NCBI RefSeq assembly: GCF_001945665.1
Contig: NZ_CP015780.1
Location: 682,001-746,000, forward strand
Direction: 5' to 3'
Source: Borreliella mayonii
GTDB lineage: Bacteria; Spirochaetota; Spirochaetia; Borreliales; Borreliaceae
DNA: 64,000 nucleotides
Part shown: piece after piece, positions 9,727 to 20,232 of the stretch
Layout: the number at the start of each line of letters is the position of its first letter
How positions within the stretch are numbered: position 1 is the first letter of the stretch
Notes under the pieces: generated by a model
Told to the model about the DNA's origin: nothing
Database searches by the model: none
The model's input: only the letters and a program-made list of their open reading frames with translations
Made by a program: the position numbers and the translations under genes

Positions 9727-11487
9727 ATGAAAAAAGGATCTAAGCTTATATTGATATTGTTGGTGACGTTTTTTGCATGTCTTTTAATATTCCCGACTTT
9801 AAAGTGGTATTTTTTAATGAGCGTTGAGGATAAAAAAATAAGCTCATATTCACAAGAAGCTTTAAGGAATTATTCAAAGAAAAAAGCTTTAAATGATCTT
9901 GTTAAGCTTAAAGAGTTGTATAATAAAGATCCAAATAGCAGCATTCCAGCTAGTCTGTCTTATTTGATTCCTATAGCAAAAAATAATTATAAGTCTTCAA
10001 TGAAAATTCCACCCAATATTTTTACTGCTAAAACCTTGCGTGAAGGATTTTTAACCGATTCAGATATGGGAGAAGTAAGCTTAGAGATTTATAGGTATTA
10101 TGAGAATATAAAGAAGGACAAAAGTAGAATAATACATCTTGGGCTTGATTTGTCTGGAGGGATGAGCGTTGCCATTTCTCTTGATTATTCAAGTGTTGAA
10201 AAAAAATTAGGTCGTTCTTTGACTTTTGCTGAGAGAGAGGATGCTATTTATCGTATAATGCAAATTCTTAAGGATAGGGTAGATAGGTTTGGGCTTACAG
10301 AGCCTAAAATCGTAAGAGAGGCTGGTGGAAATAAAATTTTCTTAGATATTCCTGGAGAAAAAGATGAGAGTAGAGTAAGCACTCTTTTGAGTGGAAAAGG
10401 AAATTTAACTTTTTATGTGGTTGATGACGAGTCTACATCTCTTTTGCATAGAAAAATATTAGAAGCAGGCTCTTTTTTTTCTATTTCTGAAATTCAAGCA
10501 AGCATGAACCTTCCAGATAGTAAGCAAATTTTTCCTTGGTATGTTAAAGATTCTTATGGGGTGGATGATGAGTTATCAGTTCGTTATTATGTAGTTGATG
10601 CAAGTCCTGAAAATTCATTTGATGGTGCTCACATTAAAGATGCTGGGGTTTCTAATGATCCTAGAACGGGTCGAGATACTGTTGCCTTTAGTCTTGATGT
10701 TGATGGAAGTGAAAAATTTTTTAAATTTACTCAAAAAAATATTGGAAAGTCTTTGGCCGTTGTTATGGAAGGTAAAATTAAGTCTGTGGCAGGAATTGGG
10801 TATGCTATTACCGGGGGTAATGTTTCAATTCAAGGTGACTCTTTTGATAAAAAAGAGGCCTTAGATCTTGCTTTAGTTTTTAAAACCGCAGCTTTTCCAG
10901 TTGATATTAAAATAGATGATTTGAGAATAATAGGCCCTACTCTTGGTGCTAGGACTATTAACCTTGGTATTAAAGCTTCTGCGCTTGCTCTTTGTTTAGT
11001 TTTTTTGTTTATGTGTGTTTATTATGGTTTGAGTGGCATTGTAGCTGGATTTTCGCTTGTTATTTATAATATATTTTTAATTTTAGCAATATTGTCGGCC
11101 TTTAATTTTACTTTAACTTTAACAAGCATTGCAGGTCTTATTTTAACAATGGGTATGGCCGTGGACATAAATATAGTTATTTATGAGAGAATTAAAGAAG
11201 AAATTAGAGAGGGTAGGAAATTTGAAAATGCCTTTGAAGATGGTTTTAAAAAAGCTTTTTTATCAATTATGGATGCAAATATAACGACATTTATTGCAGT
11301 GATTTTTTTAACTCTTCTTGGAACAGGGATTATTCAAGGTTTTGCTTGGTCTCTTTCTGTTGGAATTGTAGCATCCCTTTTTAGTAGTTTGATTTTTTCA
11401 AGATTTATTTTGGAATTTATCATATCTGTTAGAAAGAGCAAATTTATAGGTATATCTTGGAGTTCAAAATATGCAAAGAGTAATTAA
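9727..11487 (+). CDS. secD: Protein translocase subunit SecD
   Basis: SecD is a six-helix RND-type membrane protein that uses proton motive force to pull preproteins through SecYEG. This 586-residue copy has an N-terminal membrane helix (about 6-28), the signature HLGLDLSGGMS near residue 140, a large periplasmic P1 domain, and a C-terminal block with FKTAAFPV, IGPTLGA and the transmembrane motif MGMAVDINIVIYERIKEE. It overlaps the start of secF by 17 bases. Compared with E. coli SecD the periplasmic region diverges, but length and motif order are normal. Confidence 0.97.
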   Translation: MKKGSKLILILLVTFFACLLIFPTLKWYFLMSVEDKKISSYSQEALRNYSKKKALNDLVKLKELYNKDPNSSIPASLSYLIPIAKNNYKSSMKIPPNIFTAKTLREGFLTDSDMGEVSLEIYRYYENIKKDKSRIIHLGLDLSGGMSVAISLDYSSVEKKLGRSLTFAEREDAIYRIMQILKDRVDRFGLTEPKIVREAGGNKIFLDIPGEKDESRVSTLLSGKGNLTFYVVDDESTSLLHRKILEAGSFFSISEIQASMNLPDSKQIFPWYVKDSYGVDDELSVRYYVVDASPENSFDGAHIKDAGVSNDPRTGRDTVAFSLDVDGSEKFFKFTQKNIGKSLAVVMEGKIKSVAGIGYAITGGNVSIQGDSFDKKEALDLALVFKTAAFPVDIKIDDLRIIGPTLGARTINLGIKASALALCLVFLFMCVYYGLSGIVAGFSLVIYNIFLILAILSAFNFTLTLTSIAGLILTMGMAVDINIVIYERIKEEIREGRKFENAFEDGFKKAFLSIMDANITTFIAVIFLTLLGTGIIQGFAWSLSVGIVASLFSSLIFSRFILEFIISVRKSKFIGISWSSKYAKSN

Positions 11488-12370
11488 TTTTTCAAAATAT
11501 GGAAGCAATGTCTTAATTGTTAGTGTTGTTTTGATTTTGATTGGGCTTATTTATACTTTTTTTTATCATGGTGGATACAATTGGGGAATAGATTTTTCTT
11601 CTAGGGTTAATATTAATCTTTCAATAGAAAAATCAAATATTAAAGAAAATGAAATTAAAGAAATATTTTCTCCTATTTATAAGACTTTAGATGTTAATAG
11701 TATTTTTTCACCAAATGAGAATAAAAGCGAATTCTCTATTATGGTAAAGTCTGATGTCATTGATTATGCTTTTAAAACAGAAGTTCAAAAAACAGTGCTA
11801 GATGAACTTAAAAAAACATTTAATACTAATATTGAAGTTTTAGATTCTTATTTTATTGATTCAAGTTTTTCTTCTACTTTGAGAATTAGGTCAATATTTT
11901 TGGTATTAGGAACATTTATCCTGATTTTGATTTATATAACTTTAAGATTTAAATTAAGTTATGCTATTGCTTCGATACTTTCAATATTTCATGATATATT
12001 TTTTATAGTTGCTTTTTTAGGGGCATTTAGAATAGAGATTAATAGCTATATTATTGTGGCAATACTAACCATTATTGGATATTCTTTAAACGACACAATA
12101 ATTATTTTTGATAGGATTAGAGATAATGTTAAGCGATTAACCGATAATACATTTTTAAATGTATTAAATATAAGTATTAGTCAAACTTTATCAAGAACTG
12201 TTTTGACGTCAGTTACAACATTTGTTGCAGTATTTTCTATTTATGTGTTTACTGAAGGGTCTATAAAAGATTTTTCTTTGGTATTTATGGTAGGGGTAAT
12301 TGTTGGAACTTATTCTTCTGTATTCATAGCGTCTCCAATACTTTTAAATCTATATAAAAAGATAAAGTAA
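11471..12370 (+). CDS. secF: Protein translocase subunit SecF
   Basis: SecF is the partner of SecD in the accessory translocase complex. The 299-residue protein has the opening membrane helix (about 14-31), the GIDFSSRVNINLS segment matching the SecF GIDFxGG region, a short periplasmic domain, and five further helices. The conserved motifs IGYSLNDTIIIFDRIRDN and LSRTVLTSVTTF are present. It starts inside secD, so translation is coupled. In GIDFSSR the usual second glycine pair is replaced by serines, which I note without further interpretation. Confidence 0.96.
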   Translation: MQRVINFSKYGSNVLIVSVVLILIGLIYTFFYHGGYNWGIDFSSRVNINLSIEKSNIKENEIKEIFSPIYKTLDVNSIFSPNENKSEFSIMVKSDVIDYAFKTEVQKTVLDELKKTFNTNIEVLDSYFIDSSFSSTLRIRSIFLVLGTFILILIYITLRFKLSYAIASILSIFHDIFFIVAFLGAFRIEINSYIIVAILTIIGYSLNDTIIIFDRIRDNVKRLTDNTFLNVLNISISQTLSRTVLTSVTTFVAVFSIYVFTEGSIKDFSLVFMVGVIVGTYSSVFIASPILLNLYKKIK

Positions 12371-12395
12371 ATCTTAAATAAGAAGATATTGTAGC

Positions 12396-13538
12396 ATGAA
12401 GTTTTTTGATTTTGGTTCATTAGGATTTTATAGATTTTTTGATTTTCAAAAATATCTTAATTTTAGTATTTTTAGGTATAGTTTAATAAATTATTATTCT
12501 TATCGAGAACAATCAAGTCTTATTAACGATGCTAATTTGCTAAAAGATAAACTTGTGTTTTTGGATAAGATTTATAGAGATTTTAATCCTAGTATCAATA
12601 AATCTTGGGAGGCCAATAAAGCTATTTTTTTAGATACTTTACTTATTATTAAAAATTTGATAAGAAAATATCATCCTAATTCCCAATTTTTAGACATTCA
12701 TGAAGATGAATTGTTAGAAGATGTTTCCTGTTTTAATAAATTTTTGGACAAGCTTAAATATTTAAATTTTAGAGTAGATCTTAAACAAAAAATTGAAAAT
12801 TTTGAAAAAAAGAGTAAAGCTCCATTTTCTTGCATAAGAATTGCTACGTTCTTTATTCAAGAAGAATTTTTAGATCGACTTAGCAATTCATTGAATTTTT
12901 TCTCCAATGAGGCCAATAGTAATAATTTAGATGTAATTAATAAAGAAATTAATGATTATTATGAAAAAGTGGAACAAATTAAAAAAAGTAGCAATATTAA
13001 AGAAACTCATAAAAAATTTATCATAGATCACACAAAAGAGAGAATTGATAAAATCATGAAAGATCATAGTCTTGACATTTCTAAACTGCTTATAAAAATT
13101 GCTTTGCTTGAAATTACAATTCAATGTTTTGATAGCTATTATTTAAATTTATTAGAAATTTTACAAATTCTTTTATCTATCAATAATATAATTGAGATTG
13201 GTTTAAACGAATTACCAGATGCTATTTTTAATGAGTGGAATGAGCTTATTTATTTACGAAGAAAAGAGTTTCAAAAATTTGTTTTAATTTCTGATTATGT
13301 TTTCCAAAAAAGAATTGTATCTACTATAAATTCTGGAAATTGGAAATTTGCCTTTTTTACTCTTGCCCCCAGACAAGGGGATGTTTTTCAGTTTTCAGTG
13401 GATATTGCTAAAAATTTTGATAATATTGAGGATGGAATCAAAGAATATGAATTGAAAATAAGTAAATTTAATGAATATAGGTCGGGCTGGGAGGCAAATT
13501 TAAAAAATTTTGGTCATTTATTTTTAGAAACACTTTAA
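12396..13538 (+). CDS. Hypothetical protein with coiled-coil segments, downstream of secF
   Basis: I do not recognise this 380-residue protein. It lacks a signal peptide and membrane helices, is rich in Lys, Asn, Ile and Phe, and has helical, coiled-coil-like stretches around residues 185-225. Tryptophan/aromatic motifs occur near the end ([17 protein letters not shown]). It follows secF by 25 bp and may belong to that operon. Its stop codon overlaps the stop of the convergent dnaJ-type gene by four bases, with no terminator between them. It is an intact gene; no function can be assigned. Confidence 0.82.
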   Translation: MKFFDFGSLGFYRFFDFQKYLNFSIFRYSLINYYSYREQSSLINDANLLKDKLVFLDKIYRDFNPSINKSWEANKAIFLDTLLIIKNLIRKYHPNSQFLDIHEDELLEDVSCFNKFLDKLKYLNFRVDLKQKIENFEKKSKAPFSCIRIATFFIQEEFLDRLSNSLNFFSNEANSNNLDVINKEINDYYEKVEQIKKSSNIKETHKKFIIDHTKERIDKIMKDHSLDISKLLIKIALLEITIQCFDSYYLNLLEILQILLSINNIIEIGLNELPDAIFNEWNELIYLRRKEFQKFVLISDYVFQKRIVSTINSGNWKFAFFTLAPRQGDVFQFSVDIAKNFDNIEDGIKEYELKISKFNEYRSGWEANLKNFGHLFLETL

Positions 13539-14365
13539 CTGTATATCTCTTTTAATCTTTCATAAATAATTTTTACTTCATTATTTATTATTTTGGGAAT
13601 TTTTACTATCAATGTGACTTTAAGATCCCTTTTTGAGCTGCTTCCAATTATGGGCATTCCCAGTCCTTTTAAGTTAAGAATTTCTCCATTTTTTGCATCC
13701 GAAGGAATTTTAAGTTTTATTTTTTTCCCTTCAATTGTTTCAAATAGCTTTTCGCAACCTAAAGCTATTTCCCAGGGATAAACCTCTATTGCTGTTTCTA
13801 AGGTTTTTCCATTCAGTTTAAAATTTTTATAACTTGATATATTAAATTTGACTATTAAGCTCCCTTTTATTCCAGAAATTGGATTAATAGAACCTTTGTT
13901 GTTTATTTTTATTTTAGTTGTTTCTAATGTCCCTTTTGGGATTATTATCTCGATTTTTTTGTTGTTTATAAGTACTATTTTTTTACTTCCCATATAAGCA
14001 TCATAAAGTGAAATATTTACAGTTATTTCTCTGTCTGCTGTTTGTCTTGAAGATCCTCCAAATATTTTGGAAAAAAAATCTAAATCTTCAAAATTGCTAA
14101 ATCTTGTACTATTAAATTCTCTTTCAAAATGGTCGTTGTTGCCATTAAAATTAGTGCTACCCAAAGAGTCGTAATTTCTTTTTTTATCAGGAGAAGATAA
14201 AATTTCATAAGCTTCATTTATTTCTTTAAACTTTTCTTCAGCTATTTTGTTTCCCTTGTTTTTGTCCGGGTGATATTTTATTGCCAATTTTTTGTAAGCT
14301 TTTTTGATTTCTTCATTACTAGCATTTTTTTGTATTCCAAGTATATTGTAGTAGTCTTTGGTCAT
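13535..14365 (-). CDS. DnaJ-family co-chaperone lacking the zinc-finger domain
   Basis: A J-domain protein that would stimulate the ATPase of DnaK. The N-terminal J domain (about 1-70) holds the essential HPD in YHPDKNK. A G/N/F-rich linker (about 72-110) follows, then two C-terminal substrate-binding subdomains. The four CxxCxGxG zinc repeats of DnaJ type I are absent, making this a CbpA-like type II protein of 276 residues. A good AAGGAG site precedes the ATG. It is transcribed opposite to the preceding gene and overlaps it at the stop codons. I recall the Borrelia homologue being named dnaJ-2. Confidence 0.93.
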   Translation of the reverse strand: MTKDYYNILGIQKNASNEEIKKAYKKLAIKYHPDKNKGNKIAEEKFKEINEAYEILSSPDKKRNYDSLGSTNFNGNNDHFEREFNSTRFSNFEDLDFFSKIFGGSSRQTADREITVNISLYDAYMGSKKIVLINNKKIEIIIPKGTLETTKIKINNKGSINPISGIKGSLIVKFNISSYKNFKLNGKTLETAIEVYPWEIALGCEKLFETIEGKKIKLKIPSDAKNGEILNLKGLGMPIIGSSSKRDLKVTLIVKIPKIINNEVKIIYERLKEIYS

Positions 14366-14436
14366 TAAAAATCTCCTTCAAATCTCCCTTATTTATTATA
14401 TTTTTTAAATATATTTTACTATTTGTACTTTATATA

Positions 14437-14445
14437 TGTTATAAT
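14437..14445 (+). promoter_or_regulatory. Extended -10 promoter element before the hemW-like gene
   Basis: TGTTATAAT matches the extended -10 form TGnTATAAT. It lies 27 bases before the ATG of the HemW-like gene, in the gap divergent from the dnaJ-type gene. No convincing -35 is seen at the usual distance, as expected for extended -10 promoters. Confidence 0.5.
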
Positions 14446-14472
14446 TAAACCTAAATTTTTAAAAGACCAATT

Positions 14473-15609
14473 ATGAGAGTAGATCTTTTACCTCTTATCG
14501 AGTTAAGCCTTTATATTAATGTGTCATTTTGTTGTAAAGATTTTAGCATTTTTAATAGAATTTTAGAGGAATTAAAATGCCATTTAATTTTGCTGGGTCA
14601 TCCAATTATAAAAACACTTTACATTAAGCATATAGATTTTTGTTTATGCAGGCAAGATAATTTAAAATTTATTTTCACTTCTTTGTCCAAATATATTAAT
14701 TTGGCTTTATTAGAAGAATTTACTTTAGAAATTATTCCAGGTTATGTTGATTTTGAAACATTAAAACTTTTGGATGAATTTTGTATTACTCGAATTAATC
14801 TTAATGTTCAAAGTTTTTCTTTAGAATTTAGAAAGATTGTAGGGATGCCTGAAATTTCTTATGAAAAATTGAATATTTTGATTAGCAATATTAGAAAATT
14901 TCCTTTTGATTTAAATATTGATATGGCTATCAATATGCCTTTGCAAAAAAAATCTCATCTCAAGCGTGATTTGAAAGAATTGCTTTCATATATTCCTGAG
15001 CATATTTGTTTTGGTGATTTTATATGTGAAGAGGAGGGCTTTATTATCTTGAGAGATTTTGATAACGGTATTAATTCGGAAAAGCTTTGGTTTTGTGCTC
15101 TTGAGTGTCTAGAATCCAATGGCTACATTAATTATGAAATTACTAATTTTGCATTAAAGGGTCATGAGAGTAAGCACAATAAGCTAAATTGGGAGTTAAA
15201 ACCGTATTTAGGATTAGGATTGCATGCTGTAAGCTTGCTCTTTTGTAATGATAAGAATAATAATGTAAGAGCTTTGATTAGAAAAGATTTTGGTTTTGTT
15301 AAAGCAAATAATCACTTGGTAACGTTTAAATTTTTAGAGGATTTAGAGTTTTTTATTTATCATTTTATTCAAGGGCTTGGAACTATTCAAGGTGTTAGCA
15401 TGCGATCTCTTAAGCTTAGATTTGAGTATAATGAAAAACAATTTATTCAGTTTATTGATTACTGCTCAACTTTAGGTAAAAAGTTTGTTTTTAATGACAA
15501 TATTATTTTATTAAAAGGGCATGAAAGGTTTAAGTTAGATTTTTATTTAGTAAAAATTATAAACTATTTTGATGATAACTTTTTTAAAGTGAAGTTTAGG
15601 CTTCCTTGA
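14473..15609 (+). CDS. HemW/HemN-like protein with degraded radical-SAM cluster motif
   Basis: This aligns by motif with HemW/HemN (oxygen-independent coproporphyrinogen III oxidase-like) proteins. [10 protein letters not shown] matches the family LYIHIPWC. NLNVQSF matches the VQSF motif. [16 protein letters not shown] and [10 protein letters not shown] match the C-terminal family block. The expected CxxxCxxC, which holds the 4Fe-4S cluster, reads C20-CKD-F24-SI-F27, so two of three cluster cysteines are phenylalanine. It therefore should not bind a normal cluster or cleave SAM. The rest is intact over 378 residues, so it is not a decayed pseudogene. The 3' end overlaps rpiA by 14 bp in convergent orientation. 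Confidence 0.85.
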   Translation: MRVDLLPLIELSLYINVSFCCKDFSIFNRILEELKCHLILLGHPIIKTLYIKHIDFCLCRQDNLKFIFTSLSKYINLALLEEFTLEIIPGYVDFETLKLLDEFCITRINLNVQSFSLEFRKIVGMPEISYEKLNILISNIRKFPFDLNIDMAINMPLQKKSHLKRDLKELLSYIPEHICFGDFICEEEGFIILRDFDNGINSEKLWFCALECLESNGYINYEITNFALKGHESKHNKLNWELKPYLGLGLHAVSLLFCNDKNNNVRALIRKDFGFVKANNHLVTFKFLEDLEFFIYHFIQGLGTIQGVSMRSLKLRFEYNEKQFIQFIDYCSTLGKKFVFNDNIILLKGHERFKLDFYLVKIINYFDDNFFKVKFRLP

Positions 15610-16282
15610 TTTGTTTGTTTTGGTAATAAACTATTTTTGTGTTTTTATGGTTGAATATTCCAATCTCAAGTATACCTGGAAATAGCTTGAAGTATTTTTC
15701 TGTTCCTTCAGGATTTTCTACGTGCATTTTTACATCTAAGATATAATTATTGTTATCAGTTATAGTAGGTCCTTTTTTTTCGTTACAAATTCTTAAGGTT
15801 GTGTCTAAATTCATTTCTTCAAGTCTAGTCATAATAAATCCAACAGCACTTTGTGCAACTTCTATGGGAATAGGCATTTTTGTTCCCAATTTTTTTACAA
15901 TTTTTGTTTCATCTGCTATTATTAGTAATGTTTCTGAATTGTAAGCTATTACTTTCTCCATTAGATGAGCGCCCCCCATTCCTTTTATTAAGCTTTTTTT
16001 TTCTAATAGAATTTCATCGGCTCCATCAATTGCAATGTCTAGATTTTTGTTAAGTTTTGAAAAATTTGATTCATAGGGAATTTGTTCTTTTGAGAGTAAA
16101 TATTTTGTATCACTACTTGTTGTATAGAATTTTAAATTTTTCAAGCTGCCCGATTTTATCTTTTCGCTTAAATATTTTATTGCATAATAAATAGTTGTAC
16201 CTGTTCCGATCCCAAGGTTCATATTGTTTTTGATGTAGTGATCAATTGCATATTTTGCTACCAAACTTTTTTGATTTTCCAT
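15596..16282 (-). CDS. rpiA: Ribose-5-phosphate isomerase A
   Basis: RpiA interconverts ribose-5-P and ribulose-5-P in the pentose phosphate pathway. Family motifs present are NLGIGTGTT (phosphate loop), [19 protein letters not shown] (catalytic Asp/Glu) and [12 protein letters not shown] with the catalytic lysine. I set the start at the ATG at 16280-16282, giving 228 residues, because AAGGAAA lies eight bases before it. A longer in-frame TTG at 16318 has no ribosome site. It is divergent from gpmA and its 3' end overlaps the HemW-like gene. Confidence 0.95.
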   Translation of the reverse strand: MENQKSLVAKYAIDHYIKNNMNLGIGTGTTIYYAIKYLSEKIKSGSLKNLKFYTTSSDTKYLLSKEQIPYESNFSKLNKNLDIAIDGADEILLEKKSLIKGMGGAHLMEKVIAYNSETLLIIADETKIVKKLGTKMPIPIEVAQSAVGFIMTRLEEMNLDTTLRICNEKKGPTITDNNNYILDVKMHVENPEGTEKYFKLFPGILEIGIFNHKNTKIVYYQNKQIKEA

Positions 16283-16359
16283 AAATTCTTTTCCTTGCTT
16301 GATGAACTTAAAGCTCAATATATTTTAAAGTATATCATTATTTAATTAAGGTTGAAATC

Positions 16360-16387
16360 TTGACTAGATTTTGTGCTAATTTATAAT
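16360..16387 (+). promoter_or_regulatory. Sigma-70 promoter of gpmA
   Basis: TTGACT (16360-16365) and TATAAT (16382-16387) are separated by 16 bp, with the ATG 40 bp downstream. This is one of the clearest housekeeping promoters in the window and fits a glycolytic gene with constant high demand. Confidence 0.75.
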
Positions 16388-16427
16388 TATTAGTATTAGT
16401 AAATAAAATAATATGCTAGGAGATTTT

Positions 16428-17174
16428 ATGTATAAATTAGTTTTAGTAAGACATGGAGAGAGTGAATGGAACAGAGAAAATCTTTTTACTGGTTGGACAG
16501 ATGTTAAACTTTCTAATAAAGGTATCGATGAGGCTGTAGAGGCAGGTTTGCTTCTCAAGCAAGAAGGTTATTCTTTTGATATTGCCTTTAGCTCTTTATT
16601 GTCAAGGGCTAATGACACTTTAAACATTATTTTGCGAGAACTAGGTCAATCTTATATTAGTGTAAAAAAAACCTGGAGATTAAATGAGAGACATTATGGG
16701 GCTTTGCAGGGTTTAAATAAGTCAGAAACAGCTGCAAAATATGGGGAAGATAAAGTTTTAATTTGGAGACGTAGTTATGATGTGCCACCAATGTCTTTGG
16801 ATGAGTCTGATGATCGTCACCCCATAAAAGATCCAAGATATAAATATATTCCTAAAAGGGAACTTCCTTCAACAGAGTGTCTTAAAGATACTGTTGCAAG
16901 GGTTATTCCTTATTGGACAGATGAAATTGCAAAAGAAGTTCTTGAAGGTAAAAAAGTTATTGTTGCTGCTCATGGTAATTCTTTAAGAGCGCTTGTTAAA
17001 TATCTTGACAATTTAAGCGAAGAAGATGTTTTAAAGCTTAACATTCCTACAGGCATTCCTTTGGTTTACGAATTAGATAAAGATTTAAACCCCATTAAGC
17101 ATTACTATTTAGGTGATGAAAGTAAGATTAAAAAGGCAATGGAATCTGTTGCTAGTCAAGGAAAGTTAAAGTAA
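16428..17174 (+). CDS. gpmA: 2,3-bisphosphoglycerate-dependent phosphoglycerate mutase
   Basis: GpmA interconverts 3- and 2-phosphoglycerate in glycolysis. The phosphohistidine motif [10 protein letters not shown] puts the active-site His at residue 9. [23 protein letters not shown] and the second histidine in [11 protein letters not shown] are also present. The ATG at 16428 follows TAGGAG by about five bases; the in-frame ATG at 16413 lies before that site and is rejected. The 248-residue length matches the family. The gene has its own promoter and a strong terminator. Confidence 0.98.
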   Translation: MYKLVLVRHGESEWNRENLFTGWTDVKLSNKGIDEAVEAGLLLKQEGYSFDIAFSSLLSRANDTLNIILRELGQSYISVKKTWRLNERHYGALQGLNKSETAAKYGEDKVLIWRRSYDVPPMSLDESDDRHPIKDPRYKYIPKRELPSTECLKDTVARVIPYWTDEIAKEVLEGKKVIVAAHGNSLRALVKYLDNLSEEDVLKLNIPTGIPLVYELDKDLNPIKHYYLGDESKIKKAMESVASQGKLK

Positions 17175-17197
17175 CGATTTATTTGTATTAAAGTGTT

Positions 17198-17228
17198 AAT
17201 AAGTCATATAATTATGGCTTATTTTTTT
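17198..17228 (+). terminator. Rho-independent terminator of gpmA
   Basis: AATAAGTCATA (17198-17208) pairs with TATGGCTTATT (17213-17223), one G-U pair, with a 4-nt loop, followed by a run of T to 17228. It ends just before the stop of the convergent lysS gene, and the stem could also act on that strand. Confidence 0.85.
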
Positions 17229-17229
17229 A

Positions 17230-18807
17230 TCATTTTAAGGCTTGAATATATTTACTTACAATCTTTTCAAAGCGATCAATACCAATTATTTTGATAAATC
17301 CAGCTAATTTAGGCCCTTTTTCTTTGTCGATTAAAATTTTATAAATTTGTTTAAAAAATAAAGCAGGTTCTATATTATTTTCTCTTGAAATTTTATATAT
17401 TTCGTTTTGAATGTCTTGTTCTGTAGCAACTTCAAAATTTTTCTTTAAAAAATCCAAAAGTTTATTAATTGCTTTTTTGCTATTTTCTTCTAGTATTTCT
17501 ATATTGTCAAATTTAGATCTTAATGAAAATTTGAAATCTTCAGGTGCAAAATCTCTTATCCAATTAATTGCACAGTTTATTTTATTTATTAGTTTGTCTT
17601 TTTGATCTTCTTGAACGTTTTTCAAGTAATTTAGAATTTTATTTATATTATTTTCAAATATTTGACAGATTACACTTAAATGTCTAAATCCGATTTGATA
17701 AGGGATTTTTTTGCTTGGCATGTATGGTTGAGATAGCTCGTAAATTCTTTTAAATGATCTTTTTTTTTCTTCTTTTATATCTTCTACTCCATAGTAAATT
17801 CTCTCAAACTTGTCGTAATCTTCGTATATTTTGATTACGTCAAGATCAAATGAGATTGAAAATTCAGTATTTGGCTTTGTAGCGGCAAATAAAAATCTTG
17901 TGACCTCAGGCGTGTAAACCTCAAGAACATCTTTGAGCGATATGACATCTCCTGATGAGGAGGATATTTTCCCTCCACGGCCTTTTATTGAAATAAAATC
18001 ATATTGAAATGTTACAGGTGGGCTACCTTGAAAAATTTTTACAATATTTTTAGATGTATCAAAACTACCGCCACTGCTGTGGTGGTCTTTTCCTGCAGGT
18101 TCAAAGTCAACTTTTTCATATTTCCATCTCATAGGCCAATCTATTCTCCAGGGAAGTTTAATCGCCCATGTAGTTCTTATATCTAGAGATTCTTGATTTC
18201 CACATTCACATGAGTATTCAACAGAGTAATTATTGTCATAATTATTTACAGTTGTTGTATCCCTATTACATTTTGTACAAAATATACTGATTGGATACCA
18301 ATTTTCTTCAAGCTTTGAAGTTCTATATTCGTTTAATGATTCAGAGAGTTCTTTTTTATGATCAAGTGCAAATTTTATTTGGTTTGCATAAGCACTGTTG
18401 GTATATTGTTTACTTTGGTCAATGAATTCAGGATTGATTCCTACTATAGGCAGATATTTTTCAAATTCAATTTCATTAGCCCTTGCATAACTTGTTTTGT
18501 GGCTTCTTGTATCAGGGACTCTTGTTATTGCCTGCCTTAAATAAGTTGTAAGAAGTTCTTGTTCTGGCATATTTTTGGGAACTTTTCGAAATACGTCGTA
18601 ATTATCCCAAGAATAAATAAATCTTACTTTTGATCCAGAGCCTCTTAAAGCTCTTGCTACAAGGTCTACCGAGATAACTTCTCTAAAATTGCCAATGTGC
18701 ACAGTTCCAGATGGAGTAATTCCTGATGCTACTGTGTATAAGTTTTTTGGACCTTTTTCTTTTTTTATTTTTTCTGCGTAAAAATCTGCCCAATGCGCTG
18801 TCTTCAC
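17230..18807 (-). CDS. lysS: Class I lysyl-tRNA synthetase
   Basis: This charges tRNA-Lys but belongs to the class I (Rossmann) family found mainly in archaea and spirochaetes, unrelated to the class II LysRS of most bacteria. Class I signatures are HIGN at residues 37-40 and KISSS around 280-287 ([11 protein letters not shown]), in place of KMSKS. Cysteine pairs (CTKC and CECG, about 175-205) look like a zinc site. The length of 525 residues is normal. It is convergent with gpmA and lies upstream of nothing else, with era 80 bp further on the same strand. Confidence 0.97.
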   Translation of the reverse strand: MKTAHWADFYAEKIKKEKGPKNLYTVASGITPSGTVHIGNFREVISVDLVARALRGSGSKVRFIYSWDNYDVFRKVPKNMPEQELLTTYLRQAITRVPDTRSHKTSYARANEIEFEKYLPIVGINPEFIDQSKQYTNSAYANQIKFALDHKKELSESLNEYRTSKLEENWYPISIFCTKCNRDTTTVNNYDNNYSVEYSCECGNQESLDIRTTWAIKLPWRIDWPMRWKYEKVDFEPAGKDHHSSGGSFDTSKNIVKIFQGSPPVTFQYDFISIKGRGGKISSSSGDVISLKDVLEVYTPEVTRFLFAATKPNTEFSISFDLDVIKIYEDYDKFERIYYGVEDIKEEKKRSFKRIYELSQPYMPSKKIPYQIGFRHLSVICQIFENNINKILNYLKNVQEDQKDKLINKINCAINWIRDFAPEDFKFSLRSKFDNIEILEENSKKAINKLLDFLKKNFEVATEQDIQNEIYKISRENNIEPALFFKQIYKILIDKEKGPKLAGFIKIIGIDRFEKIVSKYIQALK

Positions 18808-18889
18808 ATTTTATTCCTAATTTAAATTTAATTAAATTTTAGCATTTTGTTTTTAAAGTTTCAAGAATTTAGAAAATTGTAGTTAAATG

Positions 18890-19762
18890 TTAATTTATAA
18901 GTCTTTTAATTAGCTTGTCTTCCTTGTTCCAATTTTTTTTAAGCTTTACCTGTAGGAATAGGTTGCATTTTGTTTCAAAAATTTTTGCAATTGTTTTTCT
19001 TGCTCTTTCCCCTATTGATTTTATTTCTTTCCCGTTTTTTCCTACAATTATTCCTTTTTGACTTTCGTTTGCTACAAAAATATTTGCCCTGATAAAAAGA
19101 CTTCTTTTTTTATTTTCTAAGGTATCAATATCCACATATAAAGAATAGGGAAGCTCTTCTTTTAGGTTTTCAATAGCTTTTTCCCTTATTATTTCACTAA
19201 TTCTAAAATTTATTTCTTGATCCGTGTAGTATTCTTGTGGATAATAAAGTGGTCCTTCTGAAAAATTTTCATAAATTTTATTTTTTAATTCTTCTGTGTT
19301 AATTTTTTTTTCAGCAGATATTTTAATTATATTATTATCTTCTATTCCTTTTTCTTTTAGAAATTGTGTTATTTCTTTTATTTTTGTATTTTTAAGGTCA
19401 ATTTTATTAAGTAGTACTAAAAATTTAATTTTAGAGTTTTTAATTATTTCTAACATTTTATTTTCTTCTTCTCCAGGTTTGTCTTGAATGTCTATTGTGT
19501 ATAAAATAAGTCCAACTTCTCCTATTGAAGAGTGTATGTTTTTCATCATTGCAATATTAAACTTTTTTTTACTCAGATGAAATCCCGGTGTGTCTATAAA
19601 AATAATTTGTCCCCTGTTGTCCGTAAAGATTCCTTTTATTTTGTTTCTAGTTGTTTGCGGAATGGGGGATATGATTGATATTTTATGTCCGCATATTGAA
19701 TTTAAAAGGGTAGATTTTCCAGTTGATGGTCTACCAAGTATTGCTGCAAATCCCGATTTCAT
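18890..19762 (-). CDS. era: GTPase Era
   Basis: Era is a GTPase that binds the 3' end of 16S rRNA during 30S assembly. The G domain shows GRPSTGKST (10-18), the effector-region [17 protein letters not shown] and NKID. The C-terminal KH domain contains [15 protein letters not shown]. The protein has 290 residues, as usual. It lies upstream of lysS on the minus strand and is divergent from the zinc-ribbon gene. Confidence 0.97.
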   Translation of the reverse strand: MKSGFAAILGRPSTGKSTLLNSICGHKISIISPIPQTTRNKIKGIFTDNRGQIIFIDTPGFHLSKKKFNIAMMKNIHSSIGEVGLILYTIDIQDKPGEEENKMLEIIKNSKIKFLVLLNKIDLKNTKIKEITQFLKEKGIEDNNIIKISAEKKINTEELKNKIYENFSEGPLYYPQEYYTDQEINFRISEIIREKAIENLKEELPYSLYVDIDTLENKKRSLFIRANIFVANESQKGIIVGKNGKEIKSIGERARKTIAKIFETKCNLFLQVKLKKNWNKEDKLIKRLIN

Positions 19763-19866
19763 GTTTTAGCATTCCTTAAATATATAATATTCATACATTT
19801 TTTATTATAATTAATTATATAGCATTTTAAATGCTTATTTTTAAGTAAAATTTAAGGAATTTTAGT

Positions 19867-20223
19867 TTGGCAAAGATAAATTTTGAAGTTTTTTGTGAGC
19901 AATGTGGTGAAAAAGTTGGACTTAATAGGTCTGTTTGTCCTAACTGTGCTGCTAAGCTTGGTGATATCGAATGTCCAAATTGTAGGCATGTAGGTCCAGT
20001 TTCTGCTTTTGGAGAAGGTTGCCCTAATTGTCACTACAGTCCTTTTCAAGAGCTTAAAGAAAAACCCTTTAAAAGAAAAGAAAGAGCAAGAATGGTAAAT
20101 GATAGAGCAGCTTCTAAGGTCTTTGTAAGGCTTTTCCATTTTGGGATTAATGTTAGTATTTTGCTTTATTTATTTTCAAGTTTTTTATTTGTTATACTTT
20201 TTCTTTATATTGTTTATGGCTAA
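19867..20223 (+). CDS. Double zinc-ribbon protein with C-terminal membrane anchor
   Basis: This unknown 118-residue protein has four CxxC pairs (C10/C13, C24/C27, C36/C39, C52/C55), enough for two zinc ribbons. A basic stretch follows (KEKPFKRKERARM), then one hydrophobic helix (about 94-117), so it is tail-anchored with the zinc part in the cytoplasm. The TTG start at 19867 follows AAGGAA by seven bases. It heads a plus-strand trio with short gaps (10 and 20 bp). Zinc-ribbon tail-anchored proteins often act as adaptors, but nothing here identifies a partner. Confidence 0.82.
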   Translation: MAKINFEVFCEQCGEKVGLNRSVCPNCAAKLGDIECPNCRHVGPVSAFGEGCPNCHYSPFQELKEKPFKRKERARMVNDRAASKVFVRLFHFGINVSILLYLFSSFLFVILFLYIVYG

Positions 20224-20232
20224 AGGCTTTTT

